Of a stretch of 64,000 nt of DNA, positions 9,000 to 18,071 are shown piece after piece; the stretch's first letter is position 1; every line of letters begins with the position of its first letter. Origin of the DNA: Nonomuraea jiangxiensis (lineage in GTDB: Bacteria > Actinomycetota > Actinomycetes > Streptosporangiales > Streptosporangiaceae); the NCBI RefSeq assembly GCF_900099965.1, contig NZ_FNDJ01000007.1, positions 30,820 to 94,819 on the forward strand, written 5' to 3'. The notes beneath the pieces were generated by a model. It saw only the letters and a program-made list of their open reading frames with translations, made no database searches and had not been told where the DNA came from. The position numbers and the translations under genes are program-made.

Positions 9000-11852
9000 T
9001 CAGGAGAAGACGTGGTCGACGACCCGGGCCGTGGCCTTGCCGTCGTCGCGTGGGGCGAACGTGGCGCGGAAGGCTTCGTAGCGGTCGGCGTGCTCGGCGG
9101 CCACCTGGTCGATCGAGCGCAGCGCCTCGATCACCTCCGCCGACGTGGACAGCACCGGACCGGGGGCCTGCTCCGCGAGGTCCAGGTAGACGCCCCGCTT
9201 CGTGGAGTATTTCTGCAGGTCGTAGCCGTACAGCACGATCGGCCGGCCGGTGCAGGCGAAGTCGAACATGACCGACGAGTAGTCCGTGACCAGGACGTCG
9301 GCCACCAGCAGCAGATCGGTCATGTCCGGATAAGTGGTGACGTCGCGGGCGATGTCGGGAACGGCGGGCATGGCCTGCATCGGGTGAGCGCGGACCAGGA
9401 TCTCGTGGTCGGCCCCCAGCACCTGCCTGGCCTTGGCCAGGTCCAGTTTGACCATGGCGTTCTTGCGGTCGTAGTCCCGCCACGTCGGCGCGTACAGGAT
9501 GACCCGCTTGCCCTTCACCAGGCCCAGGCGCTCGCGCACCGCCTCGGCCAGCTCGTCCCGGTCGGGCGAGTTGAGGACGTCGTTGCGGGGCAGCCCGCTC
9601 TCCAGGATCTCGCCCTTGTAGCCGAAGGCGCGCCGCAGCACCGGCGTGGCCCACGGGGACTGCGACAGCAGCAGGTCCCAGCCGCGTACCTCCGCCGCCT
9701 GGCGGTGCCAGATCGGGGGCTTGGGGTCGCGGGCCATGTGGGGCTGGTCGTTGCCGATGCGCTTGACCGGGGTCCCGTGCCACGCCTGCACCACGACCTG
9801 ATCCTCGCGCGCCCTGAACCAGGCGGGCAGGAAGGAGTTGGTCACGATGTAGCGGGACCTGGCCAGGGCGGCGTGGTGCTCGCGGCTGCCGGCGCGTACG
9901 ACGGTCGCGTTGCCCGGCGGCACGAACGCGCCGTCCTTGACGATCCAGATGTGCTCGCGGTCGTCACCGCGCCGCAGCCGCTCCTCGTAGATGGAGCGCA
10001 CGCTGTCGGCGTAGAGGCGGCCGTCGTTGACCACGTAGACCGTCGCGTCGTTCAGCGGCTCCGTGCGCTGGGCCGGGTAGAAGACGCGGCGCAGGACGTG
10101 GGTGCCCGCCACGCCGCGCTCGTCCGCCGGCCTGGCCTCCTCGACCGTGATCACCGGCACGTCGAACCGCGTGGAGATCATGCGGTACGTCCGCTCGGCG
10201 AACGTACGCGGGTCCTCGTCGAGCCCCGGCAGGGCGGCGTGGTCCATGCGCAGCGGCACGATCTCGCCGGACGGGTGGCGGAGCGACATGTTCCAGGTGC
10301 CGGAGGCCAGCGGCACGGCGTCGCCGAAGCGGTCCATGGCCGCCGGCTCGACGCGTACGGTGAAGTCCGCCCCGGAGCGCTCCATCGGCAGCAGGTAGGA
10401 CAGCCCCGAGCGGTGGCGCAACGTCAGCGTGCGGGGGCCGGGGCCGTCCGGGTAGTCGCCGCGCAGGACGAGCGTGGAACCTTCCCACACCGCCGAGGTG
10501 ATCACCGGGCGGATGCGGTGGGCCGAGACGACGACGCGGTCGCGGCGGTCGCCGAGCACGGTGATCTCGCGGTCCCCCACGGGTGTGCGGGTCTCGACCA
10601 GGTCGGCGAGCATGACGGAGGCCGCCGGGTCGCCCTTGGGCTCGACCCAGAGCCGCCGCCCGTCCTTCTCCTGCAGCAGGGTCGGCACGGCCAGCCCCAC
10701 CACGACCTCCGTGCCGCCCTCGACGGGCGTGAAGTCGGCGGCGATGCGGTGACCGCCCAGCCGGGCGTGGCCCTTGGTGACCGAGCGCCCGGGCAGGAAG
10801 ATCTTGAGTTCGAGGCGCTCGCCGTCGACCGACACGCCTGACAGCTCGGCCCTGTTGGGCTGGAGCACGACCTGCAGCGCCCGGTCGGACGTCCAGACCG
10901 GCCTGACCCACCAGCCCGGCTTGAGCTTGCGCCCGGCGGGACGCTCGGGCCGGCCGACCGAGGAGCCGCGCAGCAGGCCGGTGGCCCGCGCCCCGCGGCT
11001 CCAGAACACGATCTCCGCCCGCCACGTCGTCGCGTCGGGCACCGAGGGCCGGTGCCGCATCCGGCGGCGCACAGCGGACACCGCACCGCGCACGCCGCCG
11101 CGCCAGCGCAGCGGCCACGGGCTCAGCTCGGCGGTGAAGCCGGACCAGTCGTAGTTGCAGCCCGGCTCACGCGCGCCGTGGGTGGCCTCGGGCGCGAGGA
11201 CGCGGCGGGTGCGCATGCGGATGGGCGGCAGCCAGCGCGGCCCCCGCAGCACTACGGTCGCCCAGTTGAACCTGCGGCTGCGGACGGAGAGCCCGGCCAG
11301 GTAGGCGAAGCCGGTGACGCGCAGCTTGCCGTTGACCCAGACGATGTCGTCGATGTGGGTCACCGGCACCATGTCGGCGCGCCGCAGGCGGTAGAGGTCG
11401 GTCGGCAGCTCGTCGCGGAAGGGCAGGTCGGCGTACCAGCGCAGGCCCTTGCGGATGCGCTTGGACGGCTCGGCCGCCGCGGCCACGACCTTGGCGAGGG
11501 TCTCGCCTTCGACGAGCTCCTCGTCCGGGCGGTGCTCGATGAGGTGGCAGACAAGGCGCCGGGCGACCGGGAGGTCGCGTTTGACGCCCGCGTCCACCGC
11601 CGCCAGGTACGGGCGCACGAGGTCGAGCAGTTCGCGCCGCCGCGCGGGCCCGCGCTTGATCGCGAGGTCCATGCGCGCCCCCAGGGGGCCGCTGAGCACC
11701 TCGGCGTCGAAGGCCGCGTCGCGACCGCCGGGGCCGAGCGCTCGCATGACCGCTTCCAAGGGCTCGCCACGATCGCAAAGATCCTGGACAGCCTTCAGGC
11801 GGTCGGCGCGCGCATCGCCGCCCTGGCTCTGGGCTGGGACGCCGGTGGCCAT
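9000..11852 (-). CDS. CDP-glycerol:polyol glycerophosphotransferase-like cell-wall polymer synthase
   Basis: A 950-residue protein. The C-terminal ~390 residues match the TagF/TagB family: AWHGTPVKRIG, the LYAPTWRDY strand, the RAHPM loop and VTDYSSVMFDF, which together line the CDP-alcohol site. The N-terminal ~550 residues form a large actinomycete-type accessory region with a helical segment (res 15-130) and beta-rich repeats that I do not recognise. These enzymes add glycerol- or ribitol-phosphate units to teichoic acids or glycan caps at the inner membrane face. ATG at 11852 is chosen since the extension further upstream is not conserved-looking. No transporter or other polymer gene lies beside it, so it is an orphan synthase here. 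Confidence 0.82.
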   Translation of the reverse strand: MATGVPAQSQGGDARADRLKAVQDLCDRGEPLEAVMRALGPGGRDAAFDAEVLSGPLGARMDLAIKRGPARRRELLDLVRPYLAAVDAGVKRDLPVARRLVCHLIEHRPDEELVEGETLAKVVAAAAEPSKRIRKGLRWYADLPFRDELPTDLYRLRRADMVPVTHIDDIVWVNGKLRVTGFAYLAGLSVRSRRFNWATVVLRGPRWLPPIRMRTRRVLAPEATHGAREPGCNYDWSGFTAELSPWPLRWRGGVRGAVSAVRRRMRHRPSVPDATTWRAEIVFWSRGARATGLLRGSSVGRPERPAGRKLKPGWWVRPVWTSDRALQVVLQPNRAELSGVSVDGERLELKIFLPGRSVTKGHARLGGHRIAADFTPVEGGTEVVVGLAVPTLLQEKDGRRLWVEPKGDPAASVMLADLVETRTPVGDREITVLGDRRDRVVVSAHRIRPVITSAVWEGSTLVLRGDYPDGPGPRTLTLRHRSGLSYLLPMERSGADFTVRVEPAAMDRFGDAVPLASGTWNMSLRHPSGEIVPLRMDHAALPGLDEDPRTFAERTYRMISTRFDVPVITVEEARPADERGVAGTHVLRRVFYPAQRTEPLNDATVYVVNDGRLYADSVRSIYEERLRRGDDREHIWIVKDGAFVPPGNATVVRAGSREHHAALARSRYIVTNSFLPAWFRAREDQVVVQAWHGTPVKRIGNDQPHMARDPKPPIWHRQAAEVRGWDLLLSQSPWATPVLRRAFGYKGEILESGLPRNDVLNSPDRDELAEAVRERLGLVKGKRVILYAPTWRDYDRKNAMVKLDLAKARQVLGADHEILVRAHPMQAMPAVPDIARDVTTYPDMTDLLLVADVLVTDYSSVMFDFACTGRPIVLYGYDLQKYSTKRGVYLDLAEQAPGPVLSTSAEVIEALRSIDQVAAEHADRYEAFRATFAPRDDGKATARVVDHVFS

Positions 11853-11955
11853 AGGGAAGGCACCGCCTTTCGGGCCGCCGTCAGTGTTCTGCCCATGGTA
11901 ATAGGAGTCACATGTCACGGATTCGCACGTTCTGCGAATGCGCAGGTCAAATGCC

Positions 11956-12270
11956 TTACTGAAAATCGCCTGAACGCCCGTCCCAGCGGGCCAGGCGCAT
12001 GTCCACCCGCTCGCCGCGCAGCGGAGTGCCCTCCTCGCGCCAGTGGTCCAGGCAGCGTTGTACGTGGTCAGGCGCGGCACCGGTGCCGTCGGAGTGCACC
12101 ACCCGCCACCACGGCACGCCGCCACCCCAGGTGGACATCACCTTGCCCACCTGGCGGGGGCCGCCCTCGCCCAGGTATTCGGCGATGTCGCCGTAGGCCA
12201 TGACCTTGCCGGGCGGGATGCGCTCGACAAGGTCCAGCACCCGCTCGACGAAGGGGTTCACGGGCTCCAT
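11956..12270 (-). CDS. Alkyltransferase-like protein (ATL), MGMT family
   Basis: A 104-residue single-domain O6-alkylguanine-DNA-alkyltransferase relative. The winged-helix DNA-binding part is intact: PPGKVMAYGDIA with Tyr26, and GPRQVGKVM with the Arg39 finger. The normal PCHRV acceptor motif reads PWWRVV (res 53-58), so the reactive cysteine is replaced by Trp54. Known ATL proteins lack transferase activity; they bind and flip O6-alkylguanine and recruit nucleotide excision repair. M. tuberculosis Rv3204 occupies the same neighbourhood. The start overlaps the end of the upstream gene by 13 bp, so the two are probably translated together. Confidence 0.9.
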   Translation of the reverse strand: MEPVNPFVERVLDLVERIPPGKVMAYGDIAEYLGEGGPRQVGKVMSTWGGGVPWWRVVHSDGTGAAPDHVQRCLDHWREEGTPLRGERVDMRLARWDGRSGDFQ

Positions 12271-12617
12271 GCCGACGGCCCAGCGTCGATGATCTCGTCG
12301 AACTTGCCTATCTCCACGGCGCTGCCGCCCGTCAGGGCCTCGATGACGCCGTCGCGTACCGCGTAGACCTCGCCGTCCTCGCCCACGAGCCGGGCGCCGA
12401 GCACGGCCGACAGCCGCAGGAGCTGGGCCAGTTGCCAGTCGGAGCCCGGCTCGCCGACCAGCTGGCCCCGCCAGTGGGCCACCGCGTGCCGGCCGCCCCC
12501 ATGCGGGGCCACAATCTCGTCAGATCCGCGCAGCTCGAAACCGGCCGGCGCGATGGCCCTCGCGAGCTCCGCGAAGGCGAGTGGCGATTCCCGCACCACC
12601 CGCAGCTCGTATCCCAT
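12258..12617 (-). CDS. Conserved-looking hypothetical protein upstream of ATL
   Basis: About 119 residues starting MGYELRVVRESPLAFAEL. No motif that I recognise. It looks like a small alpha/beta domain: an amphipathic N-terminal half, then a Trp/Gln-rich segment (DWQLAQLLRLSAVLGARLVGEDGEVYAVRDG) in which GEDGEVYAV could form a beta-hairpin. ATG 12617 is preferred over 12668, because the longer form would run into the protease gene that ends at 12640. Coupled by overlap to the ATL gene. Confidence 0.6.
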   Translation of the reverse strand: MGYELRVVRESPLAFAELARAIAPAGFELRGSDEIVAPHGGGRHAVAHWRGQLVGEPGSDWQLAQLLRLSAVLGARLVGEDGEVYAVRDGVIEALTGGSAVEIGKFDEIIDAGPSAWSP

Positions 12618-12639
12618 GACGCGCGACCATAGCGGATCT

Positions 12640-13815
12640 TTACTCGTTGCGCTGACGGTGTTCGTCACTCTTGCGTTGGTTGAGGATGACTATCGCCCCG
12701 CAGAACGTGACGAGGGCCAGGAGCACGCCACCCCCGTACAACCCCAACCGCAGCGGGTCGGGGCCGGGGCGGCTCGGCATGGGCGAGTCCTCACCCTGCC
12801 CGAAGTGCTCCATCCCCGGCTCGACGGTGCGCCGCGCGCCGGTCAGCCGGTCGGCGGCGTTGAGTGCGGCGGCGGCGTCCACCACGCCGTATCCGGTCTG
12901 GTCGTCGTAGCCGGCGGCCGGCCTGCCCCTGCCGCTCATGGCCAGGGCCTGGGCCACCTGCTCGGGCGGCAGGCCGGGATGGCGGGCCTTGATGAGCGCG
13001 GCCACGCCCGACACGAGCGCGGCGGCCGAGCTGGTGCCCTCCGACAGCTCGTAGCCGGTCCCGCGCTTGACCACCGGCACCTCCATGCCGGGCGCGGAGA
13101 CCAGCACGGACAGGTTGTCGCTGCTGAACGGGGCCCGCCGGCCCTGCTTGTCGGTGGCCGCCACGCCGATGACCCCCGGGTAGCCCGCGGGGAAGCTCCA
13201 GTAGGAGGTGGACTTCTCCTTGGCGTAGGTGGTCTGGCCGTCGTTGCCCACCGCCGCCACCAGGACCACGCCCTTGCCCAGGGCGTAGGAGACGGCCTCG
13301 CGCTCGGACCTGAGCGCGCCGTACGAGCCGATCGACATGCTGACGACCTGGGCGCCGTGGTTGGCGGCGTAGCGCAGGGCGCGGGCCAGCGGGCTCTCCG
13401 CGGTGGGCTGCTCGCCCTGCAGCGGCGCGTTGCCCAGATCCGGCTCGCCGTCGACGACCAGCGGCAGCGACAGGATGCGGGCCTCGGGGGCGACGCCGAC
13501 GAACCCGTTCTCCGCGCCCGAGCCGGCGATCAGGCCGGCCATGGCGGTGCCGTGCCGGCCGGGCGCCACTACCCGGCTGGTCACGCCCGAGCTCATGTCG
13601 GGGCCCTCGGTCACGCGCCCGCGCAGTTCCTTGACCTGGCCGTCCACCGCGCTGTCCACGACGGCGACGGTGACCCCGGCGCCCTTGGTGACATTCCACG
13701 CCTGCTCGACGTTGAGCGCGTCGAGCACCCACTGCTGCTGGTCGCGGATGGGTTCGGCGGCGGGTCCCGCGAACACCAGCAGCGCGGCCGCCAGCGTGCG
13801 TACGACGGTCAGCAC
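12640..13815 (-). CDS. S8 (subtilisin/mycosin-like) membrane-anchored serine protease, copy 1
   Basis: 391 residues: an N-terminal hydrophobic signal (RTLAAALLVFAG), a peptidase S8 domain, and a C-terminal anchor (LGLYGGGVLLALVTFCGAIVIL) followed by a short basic tail. This is the type VII mycosin layout. Catalytic residues: Asp54 (VAVVDSAVD), His88 (GRHGTAMAG), Ser262 (EGTSSAAALVSG), with oxyanion Asn191 (AAVGND). It should face the outside of the cytoplasmic membrane. The GTG start overlaps the stop of the partner gene as GTGCTGA and has AGGGGA upstream. No ESX genes (eccB/C/D/E, WxG100) are nearby, so a mycosin role is unproven. Confidence 0.85.
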   Translation of the reverse strand: MLTVVRTLAAALLVFAGPAAEPIRDQQQWVLDALNVEQAWNVTKGAGVTVAVVDSAVDGQVKELRGRVTEGPDMSSGVTSRVVAPGRHGTAMAGLIAGSGAENGFVGVAPEARILSLPLVVDGEPDLGNAPLQGEQPTAESPLARALRYAANHGAQVVSMSIGSYGALRSEREAVSYALGKGVVLVAAVGNDGQTTYAKEKSTSYWSFPAGYPGVIGVAATDKQGRRAPFSSDNLSVLVSAPGMEVPVVKRGTGYELSEGTSSAAALVSGVAALIKARHPGLPPEQVAQALAMSGRGRPAAGYDDQTGYGVVDAAAALNAADRLTGARRTVEPGMEHFGQGEDSPMPSRPGPDPLRLGLYGGGVLLALVTFCGAIVILNQRKSDEHRQRNE

Positions 13816-14714
13816 ACGTTCCCCTGAGTGCAGGGCGGCACCTTGGGGGGGTCCGCCAGGAAGTAGGCGATCTGGTTGCCGATCGACTTGGCTGTCGGCC
13901 ACAACTCGCTGTGCAGGATCTCCTCGGGCGGGATCGCGGCCCTGGTCCGCCCGTCGGCGTAGCCCGCCGTCGAGAACACCAGGTACGGTCCCGCGCCCAC
14001 CCAGCCGGTGCGCTGGCGCTGCTCGGGCCCGAACCGCTCGGTCACCGTGCCGGGGAAGGCGACGGGCAGCACGCCGACGCGGTCGTCCTGGCCGAGCTCC
14101 TCGCCCGCCGAGACCCTGGACTCCTCGTCCTTGAGCACCGCCACGCCGACCGTGATGACGAACGAGGCCGTCTGGTCGACGTACGTGGCCCGCAGCATGG
14201 TCACGCAGCCGTGTTCCTCCAGCACGCCGGCCACGGAGGCGTCCACGCCCTTGCCGCACTCGGTCTCGGGTGCGATGCCGACGCGCCTGGCGTACTGCTG
14301 GGCCCGGTCGAGCCCGAGGTATTTCACCTCTTCCGGGAAAACCCCGGTGGCCGGCCAGGCCTCCCAGCGCCGGGCGATCTCCTCCTGCTTGTACTGGTTC
14401 TGCTCGTCGGGGGTCAGCGGGCGGGAACGGGTCTCGGTGAACAGGCCGACGGTTCCGAGTAGCACGACGACGGCCGACACGACCACGACGACGGTGAGCA
14501 GCGACACGAAGATGCGCCGGTAGCGAACGCCCTGTTCGAGCTGGAGCTGCTCGGCACGTTGCGCGGCGGCCGTGCGCTTGCGGGAGTCCGCCGCGGGCCA
14601 GGAACGCACCCGCGATCGGCGGCCGGTGGTGGCGCCGAGCGGGTTCTTCCGTTCCGGGGTGGACTCGTCCCCGGCGCGTGGTAGCCCTGAGGTCGACCTA
14701 CGTGCGTTCACCAC
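13809..14714 (-). CDS. Bitopic membrane protein paired with S8 protease, copy 1
   Basis: 301 residues: a basic, Ser/Arg-rich cytoplasmic N-terminus (~90 aa), one strong TM segment (FVSLLTVVVVVSAVVVLLGTV) and an extracytoplasmic domain. It aligns by eye with the product at 16085-16801: RRWEAWPATGVFP vs ERWRTWPTGRIFP, RVGIAPETEC vs RIGISPRTAC, GCVTMLRATYVD vs GCRGVLRATYID. Four outer cysteines are in common, including a C-terminal CTQGNVC, suggesting two disulfides. No known family recognised. Gene order and overlap suggest that it is the dedicated partner, inhibitor or substrate-presenter of the S8 protease. GTG 14714 or 14711 is the start. Confidence 0.75.
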   Translation of the reverse strand: MVNARRSTSGLPRAGDESTPERKNPLGATTGRRSRVRSWPAADSRKRTAAAQRAEQLQLEQGVRYRRIFVSLLTVVVVVSAVVVLLGTVGLFTETRSRPLTPDEQNQYKQEEIARRWEAWPATGVFPEEVKYLGLDRAQQYARRVGIAPETECGKGVDASVAGVLEEHGCVTMLRATYVDQTASFVITVGVAVLKDEESRVSAGEELGQDDRVGVLPVAFPGTVTERFGPEQRQRTGWVGAGPYLVFSTAGYADGRTRAAIPPEEILHSELWPTAKSIGNQIAYFLADPPKVPPCTQGNVC

Positions 14715-14867
14715 CGCCTCGTTCCGTGCTCCGTCGCCTCACCCGTGAGACGGCGCGGACGCCGGGGTCCGCCGCCTTCCGTGGCCGCTCGGCTCCCGCC
14801 GCCTTTCCGGGCGACGGCACTCCCTCGCCTTCGCATTGTGTCTATTTCGTCCCCCTTGGTGGACGGA

Positions 14868-16091
14868 TCATGCGTCCTGTGCGCCGGACTCCCTGCGTAC
14901 GCGTCTGACCAGGATGAATATGACCGCCAGGGACCCGAGCGCGCCGGCGGCCGCCGTGGCGGCGATGGCCGCGTAGACCGCGACGCGCCTCTCGTCCCTG
15001 GTGACGACCTTGATCGGGCCTGTCCGGCGGCGCGCCGCGGGCACGGCGGGGTCCTGGACCTGGGCGCCCGTCGCGGTGTCGGTGTGCCTGGCCAGCTTGC
15101 CGGCCTCGGCCAGGGCCCTGGCGGCGTTCACGACGCCGAAGCCGGTGCCGGTGTCGTAGCCGCCCGGCGGGCGGTCGACGGCACCGGCGGCCAGGGCGCG
15201 GGCCACGAGCGGGGGCGACATTTGCGGAAACTTTGCCCTGATGAGAGCCACCACCCCGGACACCAGCGCGGTGGCCTGCGAGGTGCCCCGGCCGACCCAG
15301 TACTGGCCGCCGGGACCGGCGCCCATGATGTCGACGCCGGGCGCGGCCACCAGCACGGAGGAGTTCCAGTTGGAGAACGTGGCTCTCCGCAGCCGCCGGT
15401 CCGTCGCCCCCACCGAGACCACCCCGGGAAAGGCGGCCGGATAGGAGTAGGGCGCGTAGTCACCGGAGATCTTCCTGTCGCCCTCGTTGCCCGCGGCGGC
15501 GACCAGCACGACGCCCTTGGCGATGGCGTAGCGGATGGCCGCCCGCTCCTCCCGGGTCGCCAGCTCCTTGGAGATCGACATGTTGATGACGTCAGCCCCC
15601 TCGTCCACCGCGTAGCGAATGCCGCGGGCCACCACGTCCTCGAAGCGCTCGGCCGAGTTGAATTCCCGGAAACCCGGCTCCTCGTCCTCAAGGATGACCC
15701 TTACTGACAGTACGTCCGCTTCGGGCGCCACGCCGATGATCCCCCGTTTTCCCTGATCACCGTGGCCGTGCCCAGCGATCAACGAGGCCATGTACGTGCC
15801 GTGCAGCCGGCGCGGCCTGGTCCCGGCGGGGTTCGCGCCTTCGGTGAAGTCCCGGCCCACCCGTACCGAGCCGACCAGGTCGCGGTGGCGGGGATCGACG
15901 CCCGAGTCGAGCACGGCCACCGTCACCCCGGCGCCCTTGCTGACCCGCCAGGCCTGGGGCAGTTGCAACGTCCTGATCACCGGCTGCTGCCCGCCGCGCA
16001 CGTCGTCCGCCCACGCGGGCCCGGCGGACAGGAACGCGGTGGAAAGCGACACCGTGAACAGCGCCGCGACCGCCCGGCCCCGGCTCAGCAC
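14868..16091 (-). CDS. S8 (subtilisin/mycosin-like) membrane-anchored serine protease, copy 2
   Basis: About 407 residues with signal peptide (AVAALFTVSLSTAFLSAGPAWA), S8 domain and C-terminal TM anchor (VYAAIAATAAAGALGSLAVIFILV). Triad seen as Asp in VAVLDSGVD, His in LHGTYMASLIAG and Ser in RGTSQATALVSG; oxyanion Asn in AAAGNEGD. The start GTG at 16091 recreates the GTGCTGA overlap found in copy 1 and has GGAG at a proper distance; GTG 16097 is in frame but sits on that ribosome site. Paralogue of 12640-13815. Confidence 0.85.
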   Translation of the reverse strand: MLSRGRAVAALFTVSLSTAFLSAGPAWADDVRGGQQPVIRTLQLPQAWRVSKGAGVTVAVLDSGVDPRHRDLVGSVRVGRDFTEGANPAGTRPRRLHGTYMASLIAGHGHGDQGKRGIIGVAPEADVLSVRVILEDEEPGFREFNSAERFEDVVARGIRYAVDEGADVINMSISKELATREERAAIRYAIAKGVVLVAAAGNEGDRKISGDYAPYSYPAAFPGVVSVGATDRRLRRATFSNWNSSVLVAAPGVDIMGAGPGGQYWVGRGTSQATALVSGVVALIRAKFPQMSPPLVARALAAGAVDRPPGGYDTGTGFGVVNAARALAEAGKLARHTDTATGAQVQDPAVPAARRRTGPIKVVTRDERRVAVYAAIAATAAAGALGSLAVIFILVRRVRRESGAQDA

Positions 16092-16801
16092 TGCCACTCC
16101 GCCGCCGTGCAGTCGGGCACCCTGGGCGTGCTCAGGTCATGCAGCACGCGCTCGGACATCTCGGTGGCGAAGGCGAACATGGCCGGCCGTGCCTCGCCCG
16201 CCGCGTCCGTGGGCCTGCCGTCCACCTGCCCGGCCGTGGTCAGCACCAGGTACGGGCCCGCCTGGCGGACCGACCCCGCCTGGCGCACCCCCGGAGTGAA
16301 CCGGTCGGCCAGCGTGTCCTGGAAGGCGAGCGGCCGCAGGCCCGGCACGGGCTTGCCGGTGTCGGAGAAGGCGGACTTGGCGCGTACGGCGTCCGGCTCG
16401 CCGGGCAGCGCCACGACACCGATCGTGACGAGCACGCCCCGCAACGCGTCGATGTAGGTCGCCCGCAGCACGCCCCTGCACCCCGCCCTGCGCAGGGCCT
16501 TGACCGCCGTGGCGTCCACGGCGTCGCAGGCCGTCCGCGGGGAGATGCCGATCCGGCTGGCCTGCTCCTGCCCGCCCTGCTCGGCGGAGTACGGCAGTGT
16601 GGCGGGGAAGATACGGCCGGTGGGCCAGGTGCGCCAGCGCTCGGCGACCTCGCGCCTGGCCGCCGCGTTCAGTTCCGCGGCGCTCGGGCCGCGGGTGAGC
16701 TCGGTGCCCGCCACATCGGCCGCCACTCCGGCGGCCACCGCGCAGACCAGGGTCAACGCGGAGGCCACCACGAGCGTGGGCCAAGGACGGGCTGAGTTCA
16801 C
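16085..16801 (-). CDS. Membrane/secreted protein paired with S8 protease, copy 2
   Basis: 238 residues, shorter than its paralogue because the basic N-terminal extension is absent: it begins almost directly with the TM or signal segment (TLVVASALTLVCAVAAGVAADVAG). The rest is an extracytoplasmic domain sharing WPTGRIFP, RIGISPRTAC and RGVLRATYID with copy 1, and ending in CTAAEWQC. The four cysteine positions are preserved. Starts at GTG 46 bp downstream of moeZ, so it is probably in the same transcript. Function unknown. Confidence 0.75.
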   Translation of the reverse strand: MNSARPWPTLVVASALTLVCAVAAGVAADVAGTELTRGPSAAELNAAARREVAERWRTWPTGRIFPATLPYSAEQGGQEQASRIGISPRTACDAVDATAVKALRRAGCRGVLRATYIDALRGVLVTIGVVALPGEPDAVRAKSAFSDTGKPVPGLRPLAFQDTLADRFTPGVRQAGSVRQAGPYLVLTTAGQVDGRPTDAAGEARPAMFAFATEMSERVLHDLSTPRVPDCTAAEWQC

Positions 16802-16847
16802 GCCATCGACCTTAATAGGGGCGTCCTGGGAGCTTCCCCGGAAACCC

Positions 16848-18029
16848 TTAGTAGCTGGGCAGGCTCGGGTCGACGGTCTTGACCCAGCTCAGCACGCCGC
16901 CGCCGACGTGCACGGCGTCGGAGAAGCCGGCGTTCTTGACGATCGCCAGCGCCTCGGCCGAGCGCGCACCGGACTTGCAGTGGAGCACGATGCGCTTGTC
17001 CTGCGGCAGCCGCTCCAGGGCCGAGCCGTTGAGGAACTCGCCCTTGGGGATCAGGGTGGCGCCGGGGATGGAGACGATCTCGTACTCGTTGGGCTCGCGG
17101 ACGTCGACGAGGAAGATGTTCTCGCCGTTGTCCTGCATGGTCTTGAGCTCAAGGGCGGTGATCGTGGAGCCGCTGACGGCCTCCGCGGCCTCGTCGGAGA
17201 TCGCGCCGCAGAACGCCTCGTAGTCCTCGAGCAGCTCGGTGACCGTCGGGTTCTTGCCGCACAGCACGCACTCGGGGTCCTTGCGGACCTTGACGTCGCG
17301 GTATTTCATCTCCAGGGCGTCATAGATCATCAGCCGGCCGACCAGCGGGTCGCCGATGCCGGTCAGCAGCTTGATGGCCTCGTTGACCTGGATGGAGCCG
17401 ATCGACGCGCACAGCACGCCGAGCACGCCGCCCTCGGCGCACGACGGCACCATGCCGGGAGGCGGGGGCTCGGGGTAGAGGCAGCGGTAGCAGGGCCCGT
17501 GCTCGGCCCAGAACACGCTCGCCTGGCCGTCGAAGCGGTAGATCGAGCCCCAGACGTACGGCTTGCCGAGCAGCACCGCGGCGTCGTTCACCATGTAGCG
17601 GGTGGCGAAGTTGTCGGTGCCGTCGACGATGAGGTCGTAGCCGGAGAAGATCTCCATGACGTTGTCCGTGGTCAGGGCCTCGTTGTGGAGGATCACCTGA
17701 ACCAGCGGGTTGATCTCGCGGACGGTCGCGGCGGCGCTCTCCGCCTTCGGCCGGCCCACGTCGGACTGGCCGTGGATGATCTGGCGCTGCAGGTTGGACT
17801 CATCGACCACGTCGAAGTCGATGATTCCGAGGGTGCCGACGCCCGCCGCCGCGAGGTACATCAGCGCGGGCGAGCCCAGGCCCCCGGCGCCCACACACAG
17901 CACCTTGGCGTTCTTCAGCCGCTTCTGCCCCGCCATTCCCACGTCGGGGATGATCAGGTGGCGCGAGTAGCGGCGCACTTCGTCGACGGTCAGCTCGGCG
18001 GCCGGCTCGACCAGCGGTGGCAACGACAC
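16848..18029 (-). CDS. moeZ: Adenylyltransferase/sulfurtransferase MoeZ
   Basis: 393 residues with a ThiF/MoeB adenylation domain fused to a C-terminal rhodanese domain. Seen: GAGGLGSP nucleotide loop, ESNLQRQI, DGTDNFATRY, zinc-type cysteines CYRC and CVLC, and the rhodanese active loop CKSGARS with Cys351. It activates the C-terminal glycine of ubiquitin-like sulfur carriers (MoaD, ThiS, CysO and others) by adenylation and transfers sulfur to form thiocarboxylate. GTG start with GGGAG upstream. First gene of the leftward set that runs into the protease pairs; M. tuberculosis moeB1/moeZ (Rv3206c) lies in the same neighbourhood. Confidence 0.95.
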   Translation of the reverse strand: MSLPPLVEPAAELTVDEVRRYSRHLIIPDVGMAGQKRLKNAKVLCVGAGGLGSPALMYLAAAGVGTLGIIDFDVVDESNLQRQIIHGQSDVGRPKAESAAATVREINPLVQVILHNEALTTDNVMEIFSGYDLIVDGTDNFATRYMVNDAAVLLGKPYVWGSIYRFDGQASVFWAEHGPCYRCLYPEPPPPGMVPSCAEGGVLGVLCASIGSIQVNEAIKLLTGIGDPLVGRLMIYDALEMKYRDVKVRKDPECVLCGKNPTVTELLEDYEAFCGAISDEAAEAVSGSTITALELKTMQDNGENIFLVDVREPNEYEIVSIPGATLIPKGEFLNGSALERLPQDKRIVLHCKSGARSAEALAIVKNAGFSDAVHVGGGVLSWVKTVDPSLPSY

Positions 18030-18071
18030 TTTCTACGCTCCCGTTCCAGGGGTCTTGTCTCTCTGTGAAAC

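Noticed and set aside
12640..16801. Part of an ESX/type VII locus
   Set aside because: Mycosin-like proteases only; no WxG100, EccB, EccC, EccD or EccE gene in the window.
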